A DNA stretch of 35,539 bases, from the NCBI GenBank assembly GCA_036504235.1, contig DASXVN010000065.1, positions 1-35,539 on the forward strand. Direction: 5' to 3'. Source of the DNA: Zipacnadum sp036504235. GTDB taxonomy: Bacteria; Armatimonadota; Zipacnadia; Zipacnadales; Zipacnadaceae. Positions 23,358 through 30,839 of the stretch are shown in pieces (the stretch's first letter is position 1; each line of letters begins with the position of its first letter). Both the position numbers and the translations under genes were made by a program. The notes beneath the pieces are model-generated. The model saw only the letters and a program-made list of their open reading frames with translations, made no database searches and had not been told where the DNA came from.

Positions 23358-24827
23358 CTACGCTGCATCCTTCCCTGACGCGCTGGTTGTTGCGGCCCCG
23401 CGGGGATCCTCGGAGTCTTCTCGGCGCATCCTCAGACCCGCCCAGGCCAACCCCACCAGCAGCCCCAGCAACACGCCGACCGCCCCATTCATCACCGTGG
23501 AGGGCCCCGCTTTCTTGTAGGGCACTACCGCCGGGTCCGTCACAAAAAAGACCGGCTCCTCGGCTTTCTCATTAAGCACGGCCGCCTCATACTGCTTGAT
23601 TACCGTCTCGTAGATGGCCTGCTTGATCTGCACCTCTTCATAGAGCTGCGCATACTCCAGGGAACTCCAGGACAGCTTCTCAATCATCTGCTTGCCCTGG
23701 GCCATGACCGCGCGCAACCCGCGCGACTTGGAGGCTTCCGCCAACTGCGTGACCTCCGCGGTGAGCAAGCCCCCGAGCAGTTGGTCGTAAACCATGCTGC
23801 GCGCCATCGTCACCGAGGCCGGCAGCATCCCCTGTTTGTAGCTCTCGCGCAACTGCTGGAGCAGCGTCTCCCGTTCCACCAACAGCCGCTGCACGTCCGG
23901 ATGGTCCTTGGTCTTGTGATAGAAGGTCTGCTGCTCAGAGAGCTGCTGCTCCACCCCCGCCAGCGCGGTGCTTAAGGCCTGAATCTGCGGATTCTGTTGT
24001 TGCGTGCTCGCTGAGGTCACCATCTGCGCCTGTTTGCCGAGCAGTTGCCGCGTTCGCTGGGCGGTCTGCGCCTGGACTTGCTGCGCCACTTCCGAGGTGG
24101 TCAAATCCTGTTGTACCGTGGACAGTTCGGTTGCCAGCAGCTCCCCGGCCTTGGGCGGCGCCGGGATATGATGCTGCGCCTGCCAGGCGGCCAGCAGCCG
24201 CTGAGAAGTATAGAAATCCTTCCTCGCCAGTGGCATCTGCTTCTCCAGGAAGACCCGCTGCGACTTGGCTGAGGTAATCCGCAGACCGTCCAACTGCGAC
24301 TTGAGTAAGTCAATGTAGGTGTTCGCCACCTGCACCGTCAATTGGCGCACTTGTTGGTCGTCCTTATCGCTGGGAAACAGTCCGCGGGGTGTGCCTTTCA
24401 GATCGATAGTGATGGTCACGCTGGTCGGGGGCTGCGTGTCCACCTGGGCTAGTTTGCCCAGGGCATCGGCCGCGTCTTCCGGCCGCGTGGTGTCAAGCGC
24501 CTTCTGTAGGCCACACTTGTCGGCCACCTTCATGCGCGTATCCCAACTGCGCAGCAAAGCCTCAAAGACGTCGGTGGTGGGTCCGGAGGAGGACATCCCC
24601 GGCAGACTGGACAGCGCCCCGCCGGTCAGCCCGGAGAGCAAGGCGCTGGCCGTGGACGTCGGCGCCTGGTTGCCCATCATCAGTAAGGCGGAGGCTTCCC
24701 ATGTGCGCGGCAGGAAAAAAACCGTGATGATGCCGACCAAAAGCACCCCCCCCACGGTTGCCCCCAGGATAATCTTCCATTGTCGCAGCAAGCCACGTAG
24801 TGTTTTCTCGAAGTTGATTTCGTACAT
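23358..24827 (-). CDS. Wzz/GNVR-type polysaccharide chain-length determinant
   Basis: The ATG at 24827 (MYEINFEKTLRGLLRQWKII) gives the normal N-terminus of this family. The open frame up to 24959 adds non-conserved residues. The 489-residue protein has an N-terminal membrane helix (about 19-39), a large periplasmic coiled-coil part (about 180-400, rich in Gln, Leu and Ala) and a GNVR-like segment (YEEVQIKQAIYETVIKQYE). A C-terminal helix (TVMNGAVGVLLGLLVGLAW) follows a Pro-containing loop. No tyrosine-kinase domain follows, so chain length would be set by the Wzz part alone or with a kinase encoded elsewhere. It is the first gene of the operon and faces the 480-bp regulatory region. Confidence 0.9.
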   Translation of the reverse strand: MYEINFEKTLRGLLRQWKIILGATVGGVLLVGIITVFFLPRTWEASALLMMGNQAPTSTASALLSGLTGGALSSLPGMSSSGPTTDVFEALLRSWDTRMKVADKCGLQKALDTTRPEDAADALGKLAQVDTQPPTSVTITIDLKGTPRGLFPSDKDDQQVRQLTVQVANTYIDLLKSQLDGLRITSAKSQRVFLEKQMPLARKDFYTSQRLLAAWQAQHHIPAPPKAGELLATELSTVQQDLTTSEVAQQVQAQTAQRTRQLLGKQAQMVTSASTQQQNPQIQALSTALAGVEQQLSEQQTFYHKTKDHPDVQRLLVERETLLQQLRESYKQGMLPASVTMARSMVYDQLLGGLLTAEVTQLAEASKSRGLRAVMAQGKQMIEKLSWSSLEYAQLYEEVQIKQAIYETVIKQYEAAVLNEKAEEPVFFVTDPAVVPYKKAGPSTVMNGAVGVLLGLLVGLAWAGLRMRREDSEDPRGAATTSASGKDAA

Positions 24828-24920
24828 ACCTAAGCGGAAGAAGACTCCGGACTCCTCTGGGTGTGGTGGCCTCTGAGCGGGGAGTTCGCTCCTCCCTGCC
24901 TTCTTACCTTCAGACCTGCA

Positions 24921-24950
24921 CAACAACAGCCTCGCGCGCTGTCGTTGTTG
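24921..24950 (-). promoter_or_regulatory. Imperfect hairpin in the 5' leader of the exopolysaccharide operon
   Basis: CAACAAC (24921-24927) and GTTGTTG (24944-24950) are exact complements, with a partly pairing GC-rich interior. It lies about 95 bp upstream of the wzz-like start on the minus strand and would fold in the leader RNA. It has no T-tract. Confidence 0.35.
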
Positions 24951-25023
24951 TAGTAACAAGTCTAGACGTATAAGACACCTTTACAGACGCGGCGAATCCG
25001 CATCAGCAATGGTTTTGTCGGGG

Positions 25024-25046
25024 GCAGACTAAGTTCGCCAGTCTGC
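25024..25046. promoter_or_regulatory. Perfect 7-bp inverted repeat next to the GTC array
   Basis: GCAGACT (25024-25030) and AGTCTGC (25040-25046) are exact reverse complements, 9 bases apart. The right arm contains the same AGTC core as the neighbouring direct-repeat units and ends 11 bases before the first of them. It may be a separate operator or an auxiliary site. Confidence 0.4.
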
Positions 25047-25056
25047 TTTAGCTTAA

Positions 25057-25176
25057 GTCAGAAGTCGGAAAAGGCCCCAACGCCTTGGGTCAAAGGTCGC
25101 TAATCGCTCGGTCGCCAGTCGGTATTGCTTAAGTCGAGGGTCGGCAATACCTGGACCTACTTATGTCAGAGGTCTG
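25057..25176. promoter_or_regulatory. Array of five GTC-N4-GTC direct-repeat units (predicted regulator binding sites)
   Basis: Twelve-base units start at 25057 (GTCAGAAGTCGG), 25089 (GTCAAAGGTCGC), 25111 (GTCGCCAGTCGG), 25133 (GTCGAGGGTCGG) and 25165 (GTCAGAGGTCTG). Start-to-start spacings are 32, 22, 22 and 32 bp, close to 3, 2, 2 and 3 helical turns and symmetric about the middle unit. Each unit is a tandem heptamer with core RGTC. The array ends 135 bp before the pfkB-like start and begins 230 bp before the wzz-like start, so it could control either or both. The cognate protein is not identified. Confidence 0.6.
25121..25151. promoter_or_regulatory. Perfect 8-bp inverted repeat enclosing the fourth GTC unit
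   Basis: GGTATTGC (25121-25128) and GCAATACC (25144-25151) are exact complements, separated by 15 bases that contain nearly all of the unit at 25133-25144. The left arm begins at the end of the unit at 25111. This could be an operator for a second protein or a competing structure. Confidence 0.45.
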
Positions 25177-25310
25177 TATTGAAACCAGCCGGTGCTATCC
25201 GGTGTTACTGGTTCGCGGATCCAGGCTAACAGGTTGGCCGCCCTCTTACAACCGTAGCACGATTTCGGAAACTTACCAGGGCGAGCAGGTATCGTGTTAC
25301 GGGTGGCGAA

Positions 25311-26351
25311 ATGACCACCAAACTCCACCAAACTGAAAGAAGCGACGCGACACCTATGGACGCCATACACAGCAGCAATCGCCCCGCGCGCGCCTCGTCT
25401 ACGCCGCCCCTGGACGTCCTCGTCTTGGGCTCTCTGTTTGTGGAACTGACCCCCGAACAGCCCGGCCAACCGCTGTCTCAGGCCCAGCGCCTGATCCCCA
25501 CCGCCTCCGGCGCCGCCGCCAACTTCGCCCAAGTCCTGGCGGCGCTCGGCGCCCGCGTCGGTATGCTTACCCGGGTGGGCGACGATGAGATGGGCCGCTG
25601 GCTGCGCGACCAGTTATCTGCCGCGGGCCTGGACACCAGCGCGATCCTCACCACCGCGGCCGAGCTTACTCCGGTCTCCTTTGCCTCCGCCGATCTGTGC
25701 GGGGGCAAGCAGTTCTTCTTCTACCGGTTCCCGGGCTGGTCCGATCCCCTGGCCACTTTCTCCCCCGCCGATCTTAGCCACGACCAGGTCACCGGCGCCC
25801 GGCTCTTTGACTTCACCGAGGCGGTCATCCGCAGCGAGGGCGTCCGCGCGTCGGCCTTCCAGGCCGCCCGCTGGTGTCGCGAGGCCGGCCGGCAAGTAGC
25901 CTACGCGATCAACTACCGCCCCCAGTCCTGGGCCTGCCCCCCGCCGGAGATGATCGAGGCGCAACGCCAAGCCTGCGCTCTGGCCGACCTGGTATTCATG
26001 AACGAAGAAGAGTCGCAGCTCCTTTTTGGGCCAGACGTGTGTATAGAGAAAGTTATGCAAAGTTATACAGATAGTGCCGGGACCATCTTCGTGATCACCG
26101 CCGGGGAGCGTGGCGGCTGGGTCTGCCAGGGCGGATCGCGGGAGCCCTTCACCGCGCCGCAGGTGACGGTGCAGTACGATGTGGGCGCCGGCGATACCTT
26201 CCATGCCGCCTTCGTGGCGGCTCACTTGGCGGGCCAGAGCCCCCGCGTGTCGGCCGCTTTTGCCGCCGCCTGCGCCGCGCTCAAAATCAGCCGTCCCGCC
26301 TCTGCCCCCCCTCCCACCTGGGAGGAAACGATCCGCTTTCTTCCTGCCTAG
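25311..26351 (+). CDS. PfkB-family sugar kinase
   Basis: The 346-residue kinase has the first PfkB signature in SGAAANFAQVLAALGARVGM (about 64-83), followed by GDDEMGRW. The second signature, YDVGAGDTFHAAF (about 289-301), has the catalytic Asp in GAGD. This is the ribokinase/fructokinase fold; the exact sugar cannot be told. Two starts are possible: ATG 25311 (weak SD GGTGG) and ATG 25356 (MDAIHSSNRP). Conservation begins only near residue 34, so the later one is credible. It is transcribed away from the exopolysaccharide operon and shares its control region, so it may feed phosphorylated sugars into that pathway. A short AT-rich codon island occurs at about 26035-26075. Confidence 0.88.
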   Translation: MTTKLHQTERSDATPMDAIHSSNRPARASSTPPLDVLVLGSLFVELTPEQPGQPLSQAQRLIPTASGAAANFAQVLAALGARVGMLTRVGDDEMGRWLRDQLSAAGLDTSAILTTAAELTPVSFASADLCGGKQFFFYRFPGWSDPLATFSPADLSHDQVTGARLFDFTEAVIRSEGVRASAFQAARWCREAGRQVAYAINYRPQSWACPPPEMIEAQRQACALADLVFMNEEESQLLFGPDVCIEKVMQSYTDSAGTIFVITAGERGGWVCQGGSREPFTAPQVTVQYDVGAGDTFHAAFVAAHLAGQSPRVSAAFAAACAALKISRPASAPPPTWEETIRFLPA

Positions 26352-26476
26352 GCGGCTGGGGAGGGGGTCGTTGGCTCGATAATTGCAGTGCTTATCAAGG
26401 TGTTGAGGACCCAGCAGGAATAGCTCCATTGATCGCGGAATAGCCGCGCCATACTCGCAGCCACTGAAGGAGGAAC

Positions 26477-27919
26477 ATGGTCGAGTTCGACGGGGATTTC
26501 TTTGCGTTCGACGCTGCGTCGAACCCCGGCTCTGAGTCGTTTGACGACTCGGAGTTGCCCGCGGGCCCCGCGGTTCTGACCACCCCTCGCCTGGGCGGCG
26601 ACGAGATGAACCTCGCCGAGTTCCCCTTCGCCTTGCTCGCTGACCGCCAGTCCCCCGGCCTCACCAGCCTCGAGTTCTCGGACACTATCCGCGGCCCCGG
26701 GGGCGAGGCGGTAACGCGGGTGTGGACGGTGACCGGCGCGGAGGAGTTCGGTCTCCCCGTGGCCAGCGATGAGGAAGTCTACATCGCCCTCATGGAGGTC
26801 ACGCGGGAGCAGGGCTTCGCCACCCGCAGCATCCACGTGACCCGCTACGACCTGATCAACCGCCTGGGCTGGCCCGACAAGGGCCAGAGCTACCGCCGCC
26901 TGCGCGGGGCCTTCGACCGCCTGCTGGGGGTCACCATCACCGCCCAGCGCGCCTTTTGGGACCGCCGCCAGCAGCGCTATGTGGACTTAGGGTTCCACAT
27001 CCTCGACGATTACGTCCTCTACGACGAGCAGCCGGGCCGCAAGCAGCAGGGCGGTCGGGTCTACGTCCCGCTGAGCTACGTCTCCTGGAACCAGATCATC
27101 TTCCAGTCCTTCCAGGCGGGCAACCTCAAGCAGCTTGACGTGGGCTTCTACTTCTCCCTGCGCAGCGCCCTGTCGCGCCGCCTGTTCCGCTATCTGGACA
27201 AGAAGCGCCTGGACGGCAAGCCGGCCTTCCGCATCGGCCTGCGCAAACTGGGCTTCGAGAAGCTGGGGATGAGCCGCAACTACTACCCCAGCCACCTCAA
27301 GCAGGAACTCGCCCGGGCCCATGAGGAGCTGCAGCGCAACGGCTTCCTGACCGGCGCGGAGTACGTCCGGGCCGGGGTGGAGGCGGAGGAGCACGTCCTC
27401 TACCACTTCCCGCCGGCCCCGGATCGCCAGCGCGCCGGCAGCCTGACCGAGGCCGGAGCCGCGCTCCTGCGCCGCCTGGTGGAGGCGGGCATGACGCGCG
27501 CCGTGGCGGAGAAGCTCGTCCGCCAGTACCCCGAGCGCGTCGGGCCGCAACTGGACTACCTCCCCTATCGCGGCGCCCAGGATCCGGCGGCGCTGCTGGT
27601 GGAGGCGATCCGCGGGGACTGGGCCGCGCCGGCGTTGTACCTCCAGGCCCAGGCCGAGGGCGCGGAAGCCCGCCGCGAGGCGGAGGCCCGCCGCGTGGTG
27701 GAAGAACGCCGCCGCGACCAGGAACAGGCCCGCCGCGAGCGCGGGGAACACCTGGAGGAGCGCCTAAGCGTCCTGCCCCTCGAGGAATACGACCAACTCT
27801 ACCGCGAGGCCCGCTCCCGCCTGCAGAGCCTCAACCCCACCGTGGCCTCCCGCCCCGACACCCCGGCCTACGACGTCCTCCTCCGCGAGACGGTCTATCA
27901 GCTCTTGGAAGAAGGCTAG
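26477..27919 (+). CDS. Plasmid-type replication initiator protein (RepA, RPA family)
   Basis: The 480-residue protein has a central region (about 85-300) typical of replication initiator protein A with winged-helix character: TRYDLINRLGW, YRRLRGAFDRLLGV, SALSRRLFRYLDKKR and LGFEKLGMSRNYYPSHLKQEL. A highly charged Arg/Glu-rich coiled-coil follows (about 390-435). The first 80 residues are acidic and probably disordered. In known replicons this family binds origin repeats and opens DNA. SD AAGGAGG ends only 3 bases before the ATG, which is short. It lies about 3 kb from ParA and RHH genes, together resembling a plasmid replication/partition set. Chromosomal copies of the family exist in some phyla, so a plasmid location is not proven. 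Confidence 0.8.
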   Translation: MVEFDGDFFAFDAASNPGSESFDDSELPAGPAVLTTPRLGGDEMNLAEFPFALLADRQSPGLTSLEFSDTIRGPGGEAVTRVWTVTGAEEFGLPVASDEEVYIALMEVTREQGFATRSIHVTRYDLINRLGWPDKGQSYRRLRGAFDRLLGVTITAQRAFWDRRQQRYVDLGFHILDDYVLYDEQPGRKQQGGRVYVPLSYVSWNQIIFQSFQAGNLKQLDVGFYFSLRSALSRRLFRYLDKKRLDGKPAFRIGLRKLGFEKLGMSRNYYPSHLKQELARAHEELQRNGFLTGAEYVRAGVEAEEHVLYHFPPAPDRQRAGSLTEAGAALLRRLVEAGMTRAVAEKLVRQYPERVGPQLDYLPYRGAQDPAALLVEAIRGDWAAPALYLQAQAEGAEARREAEARRVVEERRRDQEQARRERGEHLEERLSVLPLEEYDQLYREARSRLQSLNPTVASRPDTPAYDVLLRETVYQLLEEG

Positions 27920-27957
27920 GCTGCCGCTCGCCTTTCAGTCGGGCCCGCAGGCTACCC

Positions 27958-28203
27958 TCAGGTACGCGTCGCCTGCGCTGCGGCTAGCTGCTCGCCCAGC
28001 TCCGCCCCGGCCGCCCCCAGTTCGAGCAGCGCCCCCAGCCAATCCTCGGCCAGGCGCTCGGCCAGCGGTAGATCGGCTAAGGGCACCAGCGCCGCCACCG
28101 GCTGCCCCCGGCGCTCGATAATGACGCGCTCCCCGCCTTGCTCTACTCGATGTAGCAACTGAGACAGCCGCGCCTTGGCTTCCGTCACGGTTTGTCTGGT
28201 CAT
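27958..28203 (-). CDS. Phd/YefM-family antitoxin-like protein (no toxin seen)
   Basis: From the ATG at 28203 the 81-residue product begins MTRQTVTEAKARLSQLLHRV and continues RVIIERRGQPVAALVPL. This is the Phd/YefM pattern: N-terminal DNA-binding fold, then the hydrophobic PVAALVPL strand. The open frame runs to 28308, but the extra residues are not conserved. Family members neutralise RelE/YoeB, Doc or PIN toxins and repress their own operon. No toxin-sized gene is adjacent: GH36 lies upstream and RepA convergent downstream. It may therefore be an orphan or domesticated repressor. Its C-terminus is Ala/Glu/Leu-rich and helical. Confidence 0.8.
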   Translation of the reverse strand: MTRQTVTEAKARLSQLLHRVEQGGERVIIERRGQPVAALVPLADLPLAERLAEDWLGALLELGAAGAELGEQLAAAQATRT

Positions 28204-28281
28204 GATGGTCACCGCCTCATGACTGTCACCGTCTATGCGATAAGGAAGATCAACTCTTCCCGTTGGTTTTCGAGGACGTAG

Positions 28282-28304
28282 TACCGCAATACCGTTGCGC
28301 GGTA
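28282..28304. promoter_or_regulatory. Inverted repeat TACCGC-N11-GCGGTA upstream of the Phd-like gene
   Basis: TACCGC (28282-28287) and GCGGTA (28299-28304) are exact complements in the gap between the GH36 stop and the Phd-like start. Phd proteins bind palindromes at their own promoters, so this is a possible autoregulatory site. It lies about 80 bp upstream of the start, rather far for that. The GCGGTA core recurs near ParA and after the copper-amine-oxidase-N gene. Confidence 0.35.
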
Positions 28305-28314
28305 TCACCCCCCG

Positions 28315-30279
28315 TTAGCGTTTCGCCTCATACAACAGCACCCGGCTTTCCCGCGGCGTCGGCAGGTTCAGCGCCAGCCCTTCGGTCCCCAGCCTCTCCC
28401 CCACCTCTTCAACGATCTCCCCGGTGTCCAGGTCCTCCACGCGGTAGGTCGCGTGCGGGGCCAGCCCCCGCAGGACAAAGCGAGCCGTCTCATAAGGGCT
28501 TTCGGCCCGGCGGAAGACCTGGATCAGCCCGTCGCTAGACTCGGGGCGATGGAACTGCCACGCCATCCAGGTGTCCTCGCCGCGGCTGTCGGGCGTCAGC
28601 GGGTAGTAGTCGCCGAAGTAGTACGGGGCGATCCGCCGCCATTCCTCGGTCAGCTTCCGCAGCAGGGCATAGTCCAAATCGTGGCGCCGCACATCGAACC
28701 CCACCACCAGGCAGGGCGCGTAGGCGCTGCGGGCCGTGTAGGTGTCCACCTTCTCGCCCGGCACCACCGGCGCCGCGAAGAAGGGCATCCAGGAGAACAG
28801 CGTCCGGTGGAAGGCCTGCTTCACCGGCAGGTCCGCGTAGTTGTAGTCGGTCTTGTGCAGGGGCACGCCCCGGCGCAGCGTCTCCAGATCGTTCCGCCGC
28901 CCCCCCGAGGCGCAGGAGTCCAGCAGCATCTGCGGGTGCCGCGCTTGCAGCGCGTCCCAGTAGGCCAGGTAGCCCTCGCAGTGGCGGATCTCGGTGATCC
29001 CCTGCCGGTCCGGCGCGTCGCCCCCCCGCCAGAAGGGCAGCGGGTCGAAGTTGAAGTCCTGCCGGTACAGGTCAATCCCCTGCTCGGTCAGCAGCCGGTC
29101 CACGTGGTTGGTGAGCCACTCGAGCGCCGCCGGATTGCCGAGGTTGAGCAGGCGGTTCAGCCCGTCGCCGATGTCCACCAGCCACTCGGGATGCTCTCGG
29201 TCGAGCCACGAGCCGGCGGTCACCCGTTCCGGCTCAAACCACACCAGCGACTTCAATCCGCGCGCGTGGGCATGGTCGGTGATGGCCCGCAGCCCGCGCG
29301 GGAAACGCCGTGTGTCCACTTCCCAGGTCCCGGTCTTCCACCAAGCCTCAGTGAAGGGGTACCAGCCGGCGTCCATCCACCAGTAATCCAGGCGCACGCC
29401 CTCCTCCAGGTACCGGTCAATGAACAGTATCTGGTTCTCCTCGTTGGCCTCCTGCATCTCGTTGAACTGACCCGAGCTGCAGCCCGGCATGAAGGGCTCC
29501 GGCAGCTTCCCGCCCGGTCGGGGCAGGTTGTGCGCGAACATCCACCGTCGCCACTGGTTCTGTCCGTCCACCAGGTCACCCCGATAGAGCAGCAGCACCG
29601 AGCGCGGCGTGCGTATCTCCTCCCCAGGCCGCAGGACGAGATGGACGCCCTCCTGCCCGGCGGTCAGGTGCAGCCCGTCCTCGTCGCGCTGGAAGGACGC
29701 CGCCCACTGCCCGGGCCAACCCACCACCACGATCACCCCGCGCTGCTCGGCGGGGTACTCCAGGTTGTAGAAGGGGAATTCCTTGTTGGTCGGCCGGCCG
29801 CCCTCCGGGGCGAAGGACCGCCTCTCCCCCACGCGCAGCTCCGCCTGCTGGGGCCGGTAGCCGTCCGCCGCGCAGTAGTCCCCGGACCAGGAATGCAGCA
29901 GCGCTCCCTCGCCCGGCAACGTGATGTCCAGCGAATGGAGGTCCTCAATCAGCGGGGAGTCGTGGTCGGCGGTGTTGCGCAGGTAGGCGATCCACTCCAC
30001 CACCGGCCACCCGGAATAGGTCGTGAACTCGACCCGCAGCTCCACGCCGCTGGCGGGATCGGTGCGCGTCAGGCTCAGGTGCTCCACTCCGGGTGCGGTG
30101 GTCAGACGCTCCTCGACCAGCGACCACCCGGGCAGCAACCCCGCCGAAGCGACGCCTCCCAGCACAAAACTGACGCACGGCGCCTCGCCCGTCTCAGTGG
30201 CCCGCAGCGCGGGCAGCGCTTGCGCCAGCCAAACCTGCGCGGCCTCTAGATCGGGGCGACCCTCGAAAGACTGGGACAT
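28315..30279 (-). CDS. GH36-family alpha-galactosidase
   Basis: The start is set to ATG 30279 because the SD GGGAGGTG lies 8 bases upstream. An in-frame GTG at 30288 overlaps that SD and is unlikely. The 654-residue enzyme has the GH36 layout: an N-terminal beta-sandwich (about 1-280), a TIM barrel (about 290-560) and a C-terminal beta domain. Signatures are YWWMDAGWYPF, GLKSLVWFEPERV, the nucleophile in DLYRQDFNFDP and the acid/base Asp region SCASGGRRNDLETL. No signal peptide is visible, so it is probably cytoplasmic. It should release terminal alpha-galactose from oligosaccharides such as raffinose or melibiose. It sits between the Phd-like gene and the RHH-ParA pair. Confidence 0.92.
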   Translation of the reverse strand: MSQSFEGRPDLEAAQVWLAQALPALRATETGEAPCVSFVLGGVASAGLLPGWSLVEERLTTAPGVEHLSLTRTDPASGVELRVEFTTYSGWPVVEWIAYLRNTADHDSPLIEDLHSLDITLPGEGALLHSWSGDYCAADGYRPQQAELRVGERRSFAPEGGRPTNKEFPFYNLEYPAEQRGVIVVVGWPGQWAASFQRDEDGLHLTAGQEGVHLVLRPGEEIRTPRSVLLLYRGDLVDGQNQWRRWMFAHNLPRPGGKLPEPFMPGCSSGQFNEMQEANEENQILFIDRYLEEGVRLDYWWMDAGWYPFTEAWWKTGTWEVDTRRFPRGLRAITDHAHARGLKSLVWFEPERVTAGSWLDREHPEWLVDIGDGLNRLLNLGNPAALEWLTNHVDRLLTEQGIDLYRQDFNFDPLPFWRGGDAPDRQGITEIRHCEGYLAYWDALQARHPQMLLDSCASGGRRNDLETLRRGVPLHKTDYNYADLPVKQAFHRTLFSWMPFFAAPVVPGEKVDTYTARSAYAPCLVVGFDVRRHDLDYALLRKLTEEWRRIAPYYFGDYYPLTPDSRGEDTWMAWQFHRPESSDGLIQVFRRAESPYETARFVLRGLAPHATYRVEDLDTGEIVEEVGERLGTEGLALNLPTPRESRVLLYEAKR

Positions 30280-30307
30280 CCTGGACACCTCCCTATATAT
30301 ATATGTA
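30280..30307 (-). promoter_or_regulatory. SD site and TA dinucleotide run upstream of the GH36 gene
   Basis: On the minus strand a run of alternating T and A (30305-30294) is followed by GGGAGGTG, which ends 8 bases before the ATG at 30279. The AT run resembles a -10 element, but no -35 was found 16-18 bases upstream. In this GC-rich DNA it could equally be an unstructured leader that exposes the ribosome site. Confidence 0.45.
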
Positions 30308-30324
30308 CGGCGGCGGCCTCTCCC

Positions 30325-30762
30325 CTACCCCGCGCGCTCCAGCAAGGTCTGTGTGAGCGTTTCGGAGTTGCGGAGCCCTTCCTCGAGCAGCAGGTCAATG
30401 ATCTGGGAGCGGCTGACCTTCAGGTTGCTCGTCACCAGCATCTGCGCCTTCAGCAGCTCCAGCCGCTTAAGGGACATGGGATTCAGGTAGAACGTCACCT
30501 TTTCCGTGGGCCCCTCCGCGACGGTTTGGGCGGGGGCGAAATCGTCCGGCGGGACGACCGGGGCCTCCGGCTCGGGCCGCGGCCGCGCGGCAGGCTGCGC
30601 GCGACGAGGCCGGGGCGTGGATGCCCGCTTGGCGGCCGGGGCCGCGGCGACCGGCTGCGGAGTCTCGGGCGGGGGCGTCTCGGCGACCGCGGGTTCCGCG
30701 GTTGCGGCCGGCTCAAAGGAGAAGAAATCGGCGGCCCCGGGCAGTTTGGGCTTCTTGGGCAT
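30325..30762 (-). CDS. Ribbon-helix-helix DNA-binding protein, partner of ParA
   Basis: The ATG at 30762 (MPKKPKLPGAADFF) has SD AAGGAGG 8 bases upstream, and the open frame further upstream is ignored. The 145-residue product has a disordered N-terminal half rich in Pro, Ala and Arg (about 20-80). Its C-terminal ribbon-helix-helix domain reads EKVTFYL (beta strand), SLKRLELLKAQMLV (helix) and SRSQIIDLLLEEGL (helix). It follows parA by 77 bp on the same strand. This matches small centromere-binding partners (ParG or CopG type) of ParA ATPases, in which the flexible tail contacts ParA and the RHH dimer binds DNA and represses the operon. It could instead be a general transcription factor. Confidence 0.75.
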   Translation of the reverse strand: MPKKPKLPGAADFFSFEPAATAEPAVAETPPPETPQPVAAAPAAKRASTPRPRRAQPAARPRPEPEAPVVPPDDFAPAQTVAEGPTEKVTFYLNPMSLKRLELLKAQMLVTSNLKVSRSQIIDLLLEEGLRNSETLTQTLLERAG

Positions 30763-30839
30763 GGGTAGTGCCTCCTTGCAGTCAAACGGCAATGCGGTAA
30801 AAATGCGCAACAGAACAACGGCTCAGCGTCAGCTCTCCC

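Larger units (their letters stand above)
24828..25310. other. Divergent intergenic regulatory region of the exopolysaccharide operon and pfkB-like gene
   Basis: This 483-bp region has no supported gene. From left to right it holds an imperfect hairpin (24921-24950), a moderately AT-rich stretch (24955-25015), an inverted repeat (25024-25046), five GTC-N4-GTC units (25057-25176), an inverted repeat around the fourth unit (25121-25151) and a 10-bp tandem repeat (25189-25208). No convincing sigma70 promoter was found for either gene. The candidates TTGCTG with TGTAAA for the minus strand are weak. Confidence 0.7.

Noticed and set aside
25057..25176. CRISPR array or tandem-repeat locus
   Set aside because: Units are only 12 bases, imperfect and unequally spaced at 22 and 32 bp, without cas genes. 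This fits binding sites, not CRISPR repeats.
28453..30249. Long plus-strand open frame (598 codons) opposite the GH36 gene
   Set aside because: Antisense shadow. GH36 catalytic motifs lie on the minus strand.
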